Part shown: piece by piece, positions 26,019-35,405 of the stretch
Layout: every line of letters starts with the position of its first letter
Numbering within the stretch: position 1 is the first letter of the stretch
NCBI RefSeq assembly: GCF_023278185.1
Contig: NZ_CP066356.1
Coordinates: forward strand, 1,294,001-1,358,000
DNA length: 64,000 bases
Direction: 5' to 3'
From: Bradyrhizobium elkanii USDA 76
GTDB lineage: Bacteria; Pseudomonadota; Alphaproteobacteria; Rhizobiales; Xanthobacteraceae
Made by a program: the position numbers and the translations under genes
Notes under the pieces: generated by a model
Databases searched by the model: none
What the model saw: the letters and a program-made list of their open reading frames with translations, nothing else
Told to the model about the DNA's origin: nothing

Positions 26019-27512
26019 ATGCTCAATACATCAGGTTCACAATATCCCGCCGTCAGATGCGAATTCATTCTCAAGGTCGACGGTGCCCGGCCGATCGTTT
26101 ATTCGCTCGATTACATCAACACTCAAATCTATTACTTGGCGCCAATCGAAGGCTTTGCGCTGTCCTTGCTTGACGGACAACGATCGATCTCCGAGCTTAG
26201 CGTCCTATTTAAGAGCCTGCTCCCGAGAACCGATAAGCCGTTGCTTGACGTGTTGCGCTCCGCCGACACGCTTGTCCGTACGTCGCCCTCGCAGACCGGG
26301 CTCGGCAAGGATGGATTGTTCGATATTTCTGATGAGCCGATTGCCGATGCGCAGTCTTTCGATCCGCGCGAGTTCATCATCGATCCAGCTCATTTTGCGG
26401 CTCGTAAGAACGATCCGAAGACGTCGCTGCGGCTCGATACGCCGATCAATGTCTATACCGTCTTCACACATCGCTGTCTGACCGACTGCGTTTACTGCTA
26501 CGCGGATCGCTGCAAGATGACGGAAATGCCGATTTCGCGCTGGCGTCAGATCATTCGCGAGATGCGCAGTCTGGGCATCTGGCTGGCGTCACCGGACAAT
26601 GGCGACACTTTCGCCCGCCGCGACGGCATCGATCTCCTCGAATGCCTGCTCGAGAACGAGATGCACTTTCTGCTGTCGACCAAGGCCTATGTCAGTAAAG
26701 ACTACATCAAACGCCTGATCGACGCCGGCTTCACGAAGAAGGTGCGCGGCGTAATCCAGCGTCAGGTGCAGTTAAGCATCGATGCCGTCGACGACGACGT
26801 GTCGCGACGCGTGCTGTGCATCAAGAGATCGAACGTCGCCCGCAATCAAGAGACGATCGAGAACTTCCTTTCCTTCGGCATCATGCCTAAGATTAAGGCG
26901 GTGATCACCGGCCTCAACCACGACCAGCCGGAGAAGATTGTCCACCGGTTCTACGAGCGCGGGGCGCGGGTCTTCCACTTCGTCCGCTATGGGCGGTCGT
27001 TTCACCGGCACACGGACCAGCTCTTTGTCGATGAGGTTGCGATTGCTTCACTGCGCGATCAGTTTGATCGCATCCGCAGCCGTTACGATGACGCCGATAT
27101 CGTCGAGAATCTCACGCAGGCGCCGCCGGACCAGAGCGAACTCGACGCGAATGCGGCGCGCGCCATTTGGGACGGTCGCATCGGTTGCGGCGGCGGGTGG
27201 TCGGCGCTCGGTATCTCGCCGAGTGGGAAGGCCTTCTTGTGCGAACAGATGAAAATGGCGGACCCGTTCTTCGTCGGCGATGCCAGCTATCAGTCGATCG
27301 AAGAGATCTGGCACGGCGCGCACCTGAAGCGCTTCATCTATCCTGAGCAAATGCAGTTCGCTGGCACGGCATGTGAATCCTGTCCCGAATTCGAAACCTG
27401 CATGTGGGAAAAGGGCCGTTGTTACCGCGACGCCTATTTCTCGTACGGAACTGTGTTCCATCCACCGCCGCTCTGCCCGAGTAACTATCGCTCCGGACTG
27501 CGTTTGAGCTGA
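26019..27512 (+). CDS. Radical SAM/SPASM peptide maturase with PqqD-like N-terminus
   Basis: In this 497-aa protein, residues 15-90 (DYINTQIYYLAPIEGFALSL) look like a PqqD/RRE leader-binding domain. The radical SAM cluster motif is HRCLTDCVYC with Cys153, 157 and 160 (CxxxCxxC). The expected GGE motif is replaced by SPDNGDTFARRD near 191-202. The C-terminal SPASM region has Cys390, 408, 452, 455, 461, 468 and 486, enough for two auxiliary Fe-S clusters. It presumably binds the precursor leader and modifies the Cys-rich tail. The next gene starts 11 nt after its stop with GGAGG inside the gap. Confidence 0.85.
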   Translation: MLNTSGSQYPAVRCEFILKVDGARPIVYSLDYINTQIYYLAPIEGFALSLLDGQRSISELSVLFKSLLPRTDKPLLDVLRSADTLVRTSPSQTGLGKDGLFDISDEPIADAQSFDPREFIIDPAHFAARKNDPKTSLRLDTPINVYTVFTHRCLTDCVYCYADRCKMTEMPISRWRQIIREMRSLGIWLASPDNGDTFARRDGIDLLECLLENEMHFLLSTKAYVSKDYIKRLIDAGFTKKVRGVIQRQVQLSIDAVDDDVSRRVLCIKRSNVARNQETIENFLSFGIMPKIKAVITGLNHDQPEKIVHRFYERGARVFHFVRYGRSFHRHTDQLFVDEVAIASLRDQFDRIRSRYDDADIVENLTQAPPDQSELDANAARAIWDGRIGCGGGWSALGISPSGKAFLCEQMKMADPFFVGDASYQSIEEIWHGAHLKRFIYPEQMQFAGTACESCPEFETCMWEKGRCYRDAYFSYGTVFHPPPLCPSNYRSGLRLS

Positions 27513-27523
27513 AGGAGGCCAGA

Positions 27524-28849
27524 ATGACCGCCGCCGTCCGGCTTAAGCCGTCCGCCTTCAACGTCAAGTTGCGGCACGAGGGCAGGCACCTTGCTTTCAA
27601 TAGTATCATTGCCTACTCGCTGGAGATGAGCGAGGCGCAGGCGCGTGTTTTCAACGATGCGCTCGATGAAGTGGCTCAATCCGGGTCGTGCAAGGACGAG
27701 GCGCTACTGCGTTGCCTTTATGCGCTCGGCTTCGTGGTACCGGCCGACCATGACGAACTGGCGGTGCAACGGGCGGTTTTCCAGGCAACGAAGGCAAGCA
27801 CCGAGACCTTGCGGTTCACAATTGCGCCGACCATGGCCTGCAATTTGCACTGCAGCTACTGCTTCCAACAGGACTTTGCACCCTGCAAGACCATGCGGCC
27901 GGACATCGAGCGCGGCATTATCGAGTTCGCGCGGCGTAAGTTGGAGGGCTGCAAGACGCTGGTGGTGCAGTGGTTCGGGGGCGAGCCGTTGCTGCGTTAC
28001 AAACGTATTGTCGCGATGACTGAGGCGTTCCAGCGCGTCTGTGCTGAGCGCGGCGTCAACTATTACGCGGAAATATTGACAAACGGCGTTCTGCTCACGC
28101 CTGAGATCATCGCAAACTTGCCCAAGCTGGCGGTCAAGGCGATCCAGATCCCGCTGGACGGTGACGTCGATACCTACGCACGGCGGAAGGGTGTCAGCCG
28201 TGAACGAGCCCAGGCGTACCACGACGTCTTGGTCGACCACATGCACGCGCTGGTGGATGCGACGGGCAGCGTGACGATCAGGATTAACGTCGATCGGGAG
28301 AACCCCGCCGCCGGCTACGACGTGGTCAGGATGTTCAAACGGAAGGGGTGTGTCGACCCGCGTATCGATTTCCGGCTCGGCTTTCTCAACAACCGCGATG
28401 GTATTGTCGACTGTATTCCGCACGATTGCTTATCGGATGTCGAATTCTCCGATACGGAGGCGGAGTTCCGTCGCTTCCTGGTCGAGCAGGGCTACCGCGT
28501 CTATGGCGAGCCCGGGCCGCGCAAATTTCCATGCTCTGCACCGTTACGAAACAACTTCACCATAGATCCCACTGGACGCATCGGCAAATGCGTGCCGGTA
28601 ATTGGTACCGACGAATCCGTGTTCAGCTGCATTTATCCCGACGACATCGCGCGCACCATGCGGGAGACGAGCATATCGAATGCGCCCTATTCGGATTTCG
28701 ACCCCTATGGGAGTGTCTGCCGCAATTGTGAATTGTTGCCGGTGTGCCTTGGCTCATGCCCGCGCTCGCATGCCCCGGAACATTCTGTGATTTGTCCACT
28801 CAAACAAGGATTGGCAAAGACTCTTGCCTTCTATCGCCTGCATGGCTGA
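27524..28849 (+). CDS. Second radical SAM/SPASM peptide maturase
   Basis: The 441-aa enzyme carries TMACNLHCSYCFQQDF with Cys106, 110 and 113 (CxxxCxxC), a canonical VVQWFGGEPLLRYK motif, and an anSME/SPASM-type C-terminus with CRNCELLPVCLGSCP (Cys399, 402, 408, 412) and a last Cys424. It has a 90-residue N-terminal extension that may be a degenerate recognition domain. GAAGGAGG precedes the ATG. Two different maturases for one peptide suggest two modifications or a heteromeric enzyme. The metallopeptidase gene starts 6 nt after its stop. Confidence 0.87.
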   Translation: MTAAVRLKPSAFNVKLRHEGRHLAFNSIIAYSLEMSEAQARVFNDALDEVAQSGSCKDEALLRCLYALGFVVPADHDELAVQRAVFQATKASTETLRFTIAPTMACNLHCSYCFQQDFAPCKTMRPDIERGIIEFARRKLEGCKTLVVQWFGGEPLLRYKRIVAMTEAFQRVCAERGVNYYAEILTNGVLLTPEIIANLPKLAVKAIQIPLDGDVDTYARRKGVSRERAQAYHDVLVDHMHALVDATGSVTIRINVDRENPAAGYDVVRMFKRKGCVDPRIDFRLGFLNNRDGIVDCIPHDCLSDVEFSDTEAEFRRFLVEQGYRVYGEPGPRKFPCSAPLRNNFTIDPTGRIGKCVPVIGTDESVFSCIYPDDIARTMRETSISNAPYSDFDPYGSVCRNCELLPVCLGSCPRSHAPEHSVICPLKQGLAKTLAFYRLHG

Positions 28850-28855
28850 CGCGCT

Positions 28856-29908
28856 ATGTGCAACGAGGCTCAGCGGACACATGTTCACGACGCCGAACGA
28901 GACTGCAATATTCCCCGCGACGACCGGGTGTCTTTGCAATTTGATAGCGCGCAGGTCGCAGCGGTGCTGAACATCTTGGATAAGATTGCGCAAGCAACGC
29001 CCGTCGATAACGATGATTGGCAAGACTTGTATGCGGCCGAACCCTATATCCGGTTGAAAGAACGTGAGGTCTCGATCAATCGGCCGTTCACCGACACCGA
29101 TTTCAAGAGCTTTCTCTTGTCTTCGGATACACAGCGGCAACGGGTGGCATTGAAGCATACGCTGGCGGCCTGGTGTCGACTGCCGCTGTCCGCGATCGGC
29201 GTAAGCACATTAGACTATTTGCCGGCTCACGCGCGCATTCGCGCAAGACTATTCCCCGTCATCAAGCCAGCGCCGAACAGTTTCGTGCATGGGGCGAGCG
29301 ACGACGCGATGGTTTTCCTGTATCTCGATCCCACCCTGCGCATGCCGCAGGTTGAAGCCTTGATCGTGCACGAGCTGCATCACATCGGACTCTACCCGTT
29401 CGAATGCGAAAGCAACCAGCGGCAGGATCTGCGGCCGCCGGTCCGTCGCGCCGTCGGGTTCATGCGCGACTTCCGCGAGGGTTACGCTATGTTGGCGGCG
29501 GCCGGCGGATCTGACGTGCATCCGCGTCATCTCGACGGCGCGGCCGAACGCGCATTGTGGGACCGCGCCATGAACGATTTCGGTCATGAGCTGAAGGCAA
29601 TCGAGAGCTTCCTGCTCGATGTGGTCAACGAACGGCTCGCTCCGGCGCAATCCGAACGCATAGCCATGGAATTCCTCGGCCGGCAAGGCCCATGGTACAC
29701 GGTCGGCTGGCGCATGGCGGCGATGGTCGAACGAAGATTTGGCCGCGACCTGCTGATCGACTGCATGTCCGATCCGCGGCTCTTGCTGCTCTGCTACAAT
29801 TCAGCTGCGGTAATCGCCGGGCGTGACGAAAGCGCCGAAGAATGGCCGATCTGGTCGATGGAGTTGATGCGCGCGCTGGTGCCGTCACGTCGCGAAACGA
29901 GGCCTTGA
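28856..29908 (+). CDS. HExxH metallopeptidase of the RiPP cluster (DUF5700-like)
   Basis: The 350-aa protein has VHELHHIGLYPFE (HELHH at 172-176, two His ligands and the catalytic Glu) and, 30 residues on, DFREGYAMLAAAGG, whose Glu208 can be the third zinc ligand, the gluzincin pattern seen in DUF5700-type putative zinc peptidases. No signal peptide or transmembrane segment is seen, so it acts in the cytoplasm. As third gene behind the two maturases, it most likely removes the leader peptide (inference). It ends 21 bp before the convergent regulator gene. Confidence 0.75.
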   Translation: MCNEAQRTHVHDAERDCNIPRDDRVSLQFDSAQVAAVLNILDKIAQATPVDNDDWQDLYAAEPYIRLKEREVSINRPFTDTDFKSFLLSSDTQRQRVALKHTLAAWCRLPLSAIGVSTLDYLPAHARIRARLFPVIKPAPNSFVHGASDDAMVFLYLDPTLRMPQVEALIVHELHHIGLYPFECESNQRQDLRPPVRRAVGFMRDFREGYAMLAAAGGSDVHPRHLDGAAERALWDRAMNDFGHELKAIESFLLDVVNERLAPAQSERIAMEFLGRQGPWYTVGWRMAAMVERRFGRDLLIDCMSDPRLLLLCYNSAAVIAGRDESAEEWPIWSMELMRALVPSRRETRP

Positions 29909-29929
29909 CCGTAGGTTCGCCCAACGCGA

Positions 29930-30583
29930 TCAAATAACGCCGCGCCGCTTGGCCTCGATCACCGCTTCCAGACGATTGCAGGTGCCGAGCTTCTGGTTGA
30001 CACGGTGAAGATGGTTGCGCAGCGTGCCTAGCGTAATCTGTCGCTCGCGCGCGACCGTCCGCGGGTGCTTGCCGTCGCTAATGTCGCGCAGGATCCGGTG
30101 TTCCTGGTCGGTGAGCGGAACGATCGGCGGCCGCCGTTGCTCGGCCTGAGGTAGTTGCACAATCTGCCGTACCAGATCGATGAGCTGCTGGTTTAAGTTC
30201 TCCGCGTCCTTCTGCCGCGTGATGTCGCGCGCGAAATGCACCACGAGCAGCTCGTTGTTGACCTCGTCCTGATACGCGAGAATTGAGACATTGATCCAAA
30301 TGGGTGTTCCGGCCGCTGTCTTCGCCCTGACGTCATAGTTGGGTACGGTCGTGCCCGCTAGGCATTGGCCAATCACACCACATTGCTTGCAGCAGGTGTC
30401 CGCGTGGGTGCCGGTGTGAAATGAAATCAGGTCGACGCATGGCATGTTCATCGCTTGGGCGGCGCTGTAGCCGAACAACTGTTCAGCGCTGCGATTCCAG
30501 GCGCGGATCATACCCTCGCGGTTGACGGCGAACCCTGCATCGGCAGTGCGGCTCAGAAGCAATGCAACACGATTAGAACTCAT
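29930..30583 (-). CDS. PAS-LuxR transcriptional regulator with Cys cluster
   Basis: The 217-aa protein has a PAS domain at about 10-130 (ADAGFAVNREGMIRAWNRSA, FARDITRQKDAENL) and a LuxR-type DNA-binding domain at about 155-217 (LTDQEHRILRDISDGKHPRT, LGTLRNHLHRVNQKLG). Within PAS it has a Cys group ADTCCKQCGVIGQC (Cys64, 65, 68, 74), which could bind metal or an Fe-S cluster or sense redox. It converges with the RiPP operon and is the natural candidate for its regulator, but it may control distant genes. Confidence 0.85.
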   Translation of the reverse strand: MSSNRVALLLSRTADAGFAVNREGMIRAWNRSAEQLFGYSAAQAMNMPCVDLISFHTGTHADTCCKQCGVIGQCLAGTTVPNYDVRAKTAAGTPIWINVSILAYQDEVNNELLVVHFARDITRQKDAENLNQQLIDLVRQIVQLPQAEQRRPPIVPLTDQEHRILRDISDGKHPRTVARERQITLGTLRNHLHRVNQKLGTCNRLEAVIEAKRRGVI

Positions 30584-31589
30584 CGCTCTTTACCCGAGGC
30601 CAGGAAAAGACACCAGGACAACAATAGTGCGAAGTAACTCGCTCTGCAATCAAGGAACGTAGATGCAAAGATGACAAGAAGTTGGGAAATGCCGGTCGGC
30701 GCGCACCTATTGTGGCTTCTGAACCGCCACATGGGCTTGACTTCGGCCCGATGGCATCGGGGCGGCATTGCCTTTTGGCCTCCCGATGAGTTTGGGCGTT
30801 GACTATCGTGATGCCTCTTCATGGCCCATCTTCGGCCTGGGCTACGTGCCAGGGTACGGCGCATAGGTTGCTGCGCTCTAGCCATTCCGCTTGATCCCGT
30901 CAGCAAGACGCAATGTATCGGCATTATCGCACTAAGTGGCGGGTATCTAGCGTCAGATGTTGCGCAGGCCGCCGCGCAGGGCAGGCCGCCCCTGGGCTAG
31001 CCGCGGGCGGCGCACCCACAGCGTACGGAGATCGAATGAAGGCGAATGTGGTCTAATGTCAGCTCGGGAGGATCATCTCCTCTCGATCGCAGAGACCCCT
31101 TCAGACGTCCCGTTCCATTTGGTTCAGCGAGCGGGCGGCAAGCGTCCGAAGCGCGATCCACATGCCGGCGACCCAGAAAATGCATTGGACACGCGACGGT
31201 CGGTCACCCGCGGCACGCGGCGGGCCTATGCTAACCGAAGCTCGCCCTCATCGATGAAGACGAGGCGCTCAGAATCAAAGGTACATGGCTTTCGCGATCT
31301 AATATCGCTCCAGCCGCCTCGAAGTTATGTTCGTCGAACTGCTCTTTCCAAGTCTCAACGCGCGTTGCTGAAAAACGCCCTACCAGAATCACGAGCTGAT
31401 CAGTCTCCTACATGCAACTATCATTATCGCCCTGTTTCAGGTTACGGCGGCGATAGCCGAGTCAAGCGGAGGTCCTCCTCATCGCGCAGCCTGCAAAACA
31501 GATGGCGTCTCGCGTCGAGATGCGCGTGCGTTCCGATCTTAGGGTCTCTCTTCGCATCGCAAAAGGCCAGGTCGAGCCTTGGGGCCGTT
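30584..31589. other. No recognisable gene
   Basis: A long plus-strand frame crosses this stretch but is low in hydrophobic structure, rich in Arg/Ser/Pro and without motifs, so it is taken as chance. The first 300 bp would hold the promoter of the PAS-LuxR gene. Confidence 0.4.
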
Positions 31590-32060
31590 TTGCGCCGGCG
31601 CCCGGGGGCCTCGCCGTGTTCTGGATGCGAGTATAAGTGTCAATCGGCACTGGAATGGGACCCCCCGTATTGCCTCATCTGCGGATGTTACCCTGATGGC
31701 GTCATTGCCTATGATGATCCAATGTCGATTGACCGTCAGCGCCACGTGGCTCTCCCAGCTTGCTCGACGAGAGGGGCTGGGGCGGATCGGGCCCTACATA
31801 GCCCGAGCCGTCCACAACCCCGGGCAATGGGGCAGCGGTCGTGGCGGCGCCAAACGCCTCCTGAGCGACCAGTGTTCGGCAGCCCTGAGTCTAAGCGCCC
31901 TCAGCAGACGCTGGACGATCGAATGTCTCGTCCCGAACTCCTCAGGGTATTTCTCGCTCAGTCGGCTGACAATGGCGAGTGACGTCAGCTGCGACTGCGC
32001 AGCGAGCCACCCCCGATCGGTGCAATATGCGGGTTCAGCTTGGACGGCATGCGAACTCTA
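31590..32060 (-). pseudogene. Integrase-type transposase, C-terminal remnant
   Basis: RMPSKLNPHIAPI, then in other frames ERKIP, TLVAQEAFGAATTAAPLPG, VVDGSGYVGPDPPQPL and LGEPRGADGQSTL resemble the variable tail of a rhizobial integrase-like transposase. It is broken by several frameshifts. Confidence 0.35.
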
Positions 32061-32063
32061 GTT

Positions 32064-32867
32064 TTATAGGGCCGACGGATCGCCGGTGTGTGGCACGAGG
32101 CTTGCCGCCCTTCGCCGTCTTGCCGAGCGTCTTGGCAAGATTGGCTGCGGTCGCTGGCGCGTTGCAGGCCGCGCGCCTGAGCCAGCCACTGACGTGCCGC
32201 CATGGGCCACCTTGCTGCCGCTTTGCCATATCCGCCGCCACGATCGCGGGTGATGACCGATATCATTGGATGAGCAGCCAGCCAGGCTTGTGCGCTCGGG
32301 CTCACGGTCCGGCAGCAAGGTGACTACCCGGCGCCTTTCCAGGTTGCAGATAATGCTGGCGTATCGGTGATTGCGCCGCCAAGCCCAGTCATCGATCCCG
32401 ATGACCTTGAGAGAATCGGCCGACAAACGGCTGCGGCGTCGGACAACGCGCAGAAGCGGATCCTTGCTCACTGGTAGCATCAGCCGTTTTGCGAAACCCG
32501 CTGCCGGTCGACCGCCAAGCCCCAGACCAAGGTGATGGACGATAGAGTCCAGCCTTGCCGCGCGTCGCGCCGATGGAGCTATCCCGTCGGCGAAACGCTC
32601 AGTGAAGATCTGACGTCCGCACAGGACAGCGTCGCAGCGGAAGTGGCGGACGATCACCAGGAGCTCTACGAGGCGCCCAGACAGCGGCAGATCGGTCACG
32701 CGGCGTCGATAGCGGCTATGGACACGTCGCGAAACCGTTCCACGACGGGCACAGGACGACGCCCCCGGAAGCCCGAACCACAGTAGTAAGCACTCTCTAC
32801 AATAAACCCACGCGTGACCAAACTGGAGCGGTGGAGTGCCTGCTGCATGGCGCTGATTCTCCTCCAA
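32064..32867 (-). pseudogene. ISL3-family transposase remnant
   Basis: The frame reads SRYRRRVTDLPLSGRLVELL, FRCDAVLCGRQIFTERFADG, LKVIGIDDWAWRRNHRYASI (first catalytic Asp region) and VTLLPDREP, then shifts to AWLAAHPMISVITRDRGGGY with ADRW-like sequence lost. This is the N-terminal and central part of an ISL3 transposase. Frameshifts break it, and the C-terminus is absent. Confidence 0.7.
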
Positions 32868-32929
32868 CCTGGCGCGCGAGCGCCAGACATCCCCCGAACT
32901 GCATCAAAAGTGGGACAGAGCCCTTATTT

Positions 32930-33300
32930 TATGCCGAAGCACACCTGGCTTTGAGCATGTCTTCCGACGCGCGCCGCTCGGCCGTTCCCGTGGCGTGCGT
33001 GACCCGACCGGCCACGGCCAGGCCATTCCGGTTCTCCATGGTGACATGCCCCATGTAGCAGAGCTTCGCCTCCCGCCCGGCAGCCTTCCGATAAAGCCGG
33101 CTGTCGGGAGCGGTTCTTCGTAGACGTCGTCGGGTCCCACACCGGATCTTTCGGCGCCAGCCCTACAAACCACCGATACAGCAGTTGTAATCCAGCTGCT
33201 CCATCAGTTGTCGTTCCGAGCGAATACAATCGTATGATCGCCATCGCCTCACGCGATCGACGTAGGCGCGGACGGAATTGAGCACGAGGCTCTTGCGTCA
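32930..33300 (-). pseudogene. IS5-type transposase remnant
   Basis: LQLLYRWFVGLAPKDPVWDP and TTSTKNRSR, then in another frame SRLYRKAAGREAKLCYMGHV and MENRNGLAVAGRVTHATGTA, are typical of IS5-family transposases. It is truncated at both ends and frameshifted. Confidence 0.6.
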
Positions 33301-33841
33301 GGCTATACGATTCGTTGTCGCTTTCGCGGCCACCGAGATATGAATGCAACGCTCCGGCTGCCCGAGCCACTCGATCGATTGCCTGAGATTGTCGGTTTGT
33401 CGAGCCAGCGAACGCTTTCCTTCTTCTCGGTCGGAATGCGGGGCGGGTTTGATCTTCCTCTGGACTGCGCCGTGCCTTTGAATTTTTTCCGTGCTCAGAG
33501 CTTCACCGCGGCCGACTAACAGCGGTAGACTCCGACACCGCCCAGGTCGAGGCTCGAATGCATCAGCATTCCGCAAGTCGTGTGATGTATTGGCCGCAGG
33601 CTGTAGCCATAGATCCATAGATGTCGAAGCGAGCGAGTCCGACGGTTGGCACGGCCGGCGAACCGACAGTTCACCTTGGCGCAGTCAACGAAGCGGACCG
33701 GGGTGCTCACCTCTCGGATGTCTTCGCTACTTTGACGCCCGACATGAGTGACCGGCCTTGGCGCGCGCCAGCGTAGCGGTGATAGGGTGAATCGACTAGT
33801 ATTTCGATCCTATTGTCACGCAGCCGTACCAGGCGATTTCC
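33301..33841. other. No recognisable gene
   Basis: Short overlapping frames on both strands, none with a motif. The last 80 bp are presumably the promoter region of the hydrolase gene. Confidence 0.4.
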
Positions 33842-35188
33842 ATGATGAAAAGTCCGCGTAAAAAGATTCGGTCGTTATTGGTTGTTGTACTTTCGGTTGC
33901 GGGCGCGGCAAGTGGAATATGGGGCTGCAGGCGATGGCATGGGACACACGAACCGCCGGAGGCGCGGCTTGCGTTGGATGCGTACTACCCAGAGATGCCG
34001 CCCGATGCAAACCATCGATACCTCAATCTTCCGATGGATTATACAGATGAAAGCAGCGGACGCTTTCGCGCGTTCTACGTGCTCAGCACTAACTTTAATC
34101 CCAAAGATCCTGTGGTTTTTTTTCTGACGGACGGGCAAATGGAATTGGTAGGCCCGGAGATGGATTTTTCTTTCTTTGATGAGCAGCTTCCTGGCGTGTC
34201 ATATGTGCTGATCGGCCATCGCGGCCATTGTCCCACGCTTTTTCCTGAGGTCTATCCAGATGGCAAGCTGGATCTGCGCCGCGCAATGAACCTTTATGGC
34301 TCCTGGCAGCGCGTCGAGGATATCGAACGCGTAAGGAAGGACATGGTTTCCGCGAAACTGCTTCCGTCAGACGGACGCATTATGATTTTCGGAGCCTCAG
34401 GCGCAGGCGTACTTGCGCAGCAGTACCTGCAGCGATATGGAGAACACGTGACCCGGACATTGCTGGCCACCACGGGAGCGCCGGACTTGGCCCGTCAGCA
34501 CGGATGGACCTACGCCCGAAACTTAGCTGAGATCGACTCGCAAGCCGCAGCCTCCTTGTCGGAGATTGCAAAGCTTGAGAATGGCAGGCGAGCAAACTTA
34601 GCTTATATGGTCTTTCAGCTCGCGCGACAAGGACAGTCAGGCTTAGCAACGCTTCGTAAGATTGTCCATGAAGAGCTAACCCACAACTTCTTGCCGTATA
34701 CTTTGCACGACCTGCACTTGAGCCTGCGGTGGGCACTCACCCGCACCCTGCTAAGCCTGCCTGCCGCTGATGCCGTGAAAGTGCGAATGTACGAGCTACT
34801 TGGAAGGGACCTACAGAGTATGTCCTCATATGGTTATGACCTTCCGCTCTACGTGTGGTCTGCGGAAGTCCTGAAAAACTTTCTGCAGGAGCCTGTGTCC
34901 TTACCGAATCTGCAGTTGGATCGGAGCCGTTATCAGGGGGAGGTTTTGGTTATCGCAGGAAAGGACGATGTCGTATTCTCTCCTGCAATAGGCAACGCTA
35001 TCGCGTCAGCCTATTCTAGGAGCAGGCTCCTATTGGTTCGAGGTGGCCACCAATTGGAACTTGATCCCGAGTACCAGCGTGCCGTTCGGAGAGCCTTCTT
35101 CCTGCATGGCCTACACGCGGGCGAAACAGTATTGCTCCTGGACACTCCTCCCTCCGGTCCCGCGAGGCGGGACGGAGAACCACAATAG
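33842..35188 (+). CDS. Exported or membrane-anchored alpha/beta hydrolase
   Basis: The 448-aa protein starts MMKSPRKKIRSLLVVVLSVA with a single hydrophobic helix (11-28) followed by a Cys (WGC), which could be a signal anchor or a weak lipobox. The hydrolase fold shows FGASGAGVLAQQYL with Ser186 as nucleophile (GxSxG), an Asp in VIAGKDDVVF and a His in RGGHQLELD. It probably cleaves an ester or peptide in the periplasm; the substrate is unknown. The proline-arginine tail is short. It stands alone, with IS debris upstream. Confidence 0.8.
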   Translation: MMKSPRKKIRSLLVVVLSVAGAASGIWGCRRWHGTHEPPEARLALDAYYPEMPPDANHRYLNLPMDYTDESSGRFRAFYVLSTNFNPKDPVVFFLTDGQMELVGPEMDFSFFDEQLPGVSYVLIGHRGHCPTLFPEVYPDGKLDLRRAMNLYGSWQRVEDIERVRKDMVSAKLLPSDGRIMIFGASGAGVLAQQYLQRYGEHVTRTLLATTGAPDLARQHGWTYARNLAEIDSQAAASLSEIAKLENGRRANLAYMVFQLARQGQSGLATLRKIVHEELTHNFLPYTLHDLHLSLRWALTRTLLSLPAADAVKVRMYELLGRDLQSMSSYGYDLPLYVWSAEVLKNFLQEPVSLPNLQLDRSRYQGEVLVIAGKDDVVFSPAIGNAIASAYSRSRLLLVRGGHQLELDPEYQRAVRRAFFLHGLHAGETVLLLDTPPSGPARRDGEPQ

Positions 35189-35405
35189 GGAATCGATATG
35201 TGCGCCCATTCCAGCGGAACGGAGGTCTTCAGGCATGTGGCGCAGTGACGACTAACACTTCTGATTTTTTGCCCTACTGAACGCACCGCTGTAATTTCTC
35301 AGAGTTCCGCGCCGCAGCCGTAGCAATAACTCGCGCTGCCTGTCAGCAGAGATGGCTAAGGCGGTTGACGCAGATCAATGAAGCCCAACCCTAGATCGTC
35401 GTCCG

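Noticed and set aside
30957..31982. Open frame of 341 codons after the PAS-LuxR gene
   Set aside because: Arg/Ser/Pro-rich, no domain, overlaps transposase remnants on the other strand; composition fits a chance frame in GC-rich DNA.
32091..32105. Perfect TGGCAC-N5-TTGC sequence
   Set aside because: It lies inside a decayed transposase region with no gene or leader module downstream and none of the flanking sequence shared by modules A-D; most likely chance.
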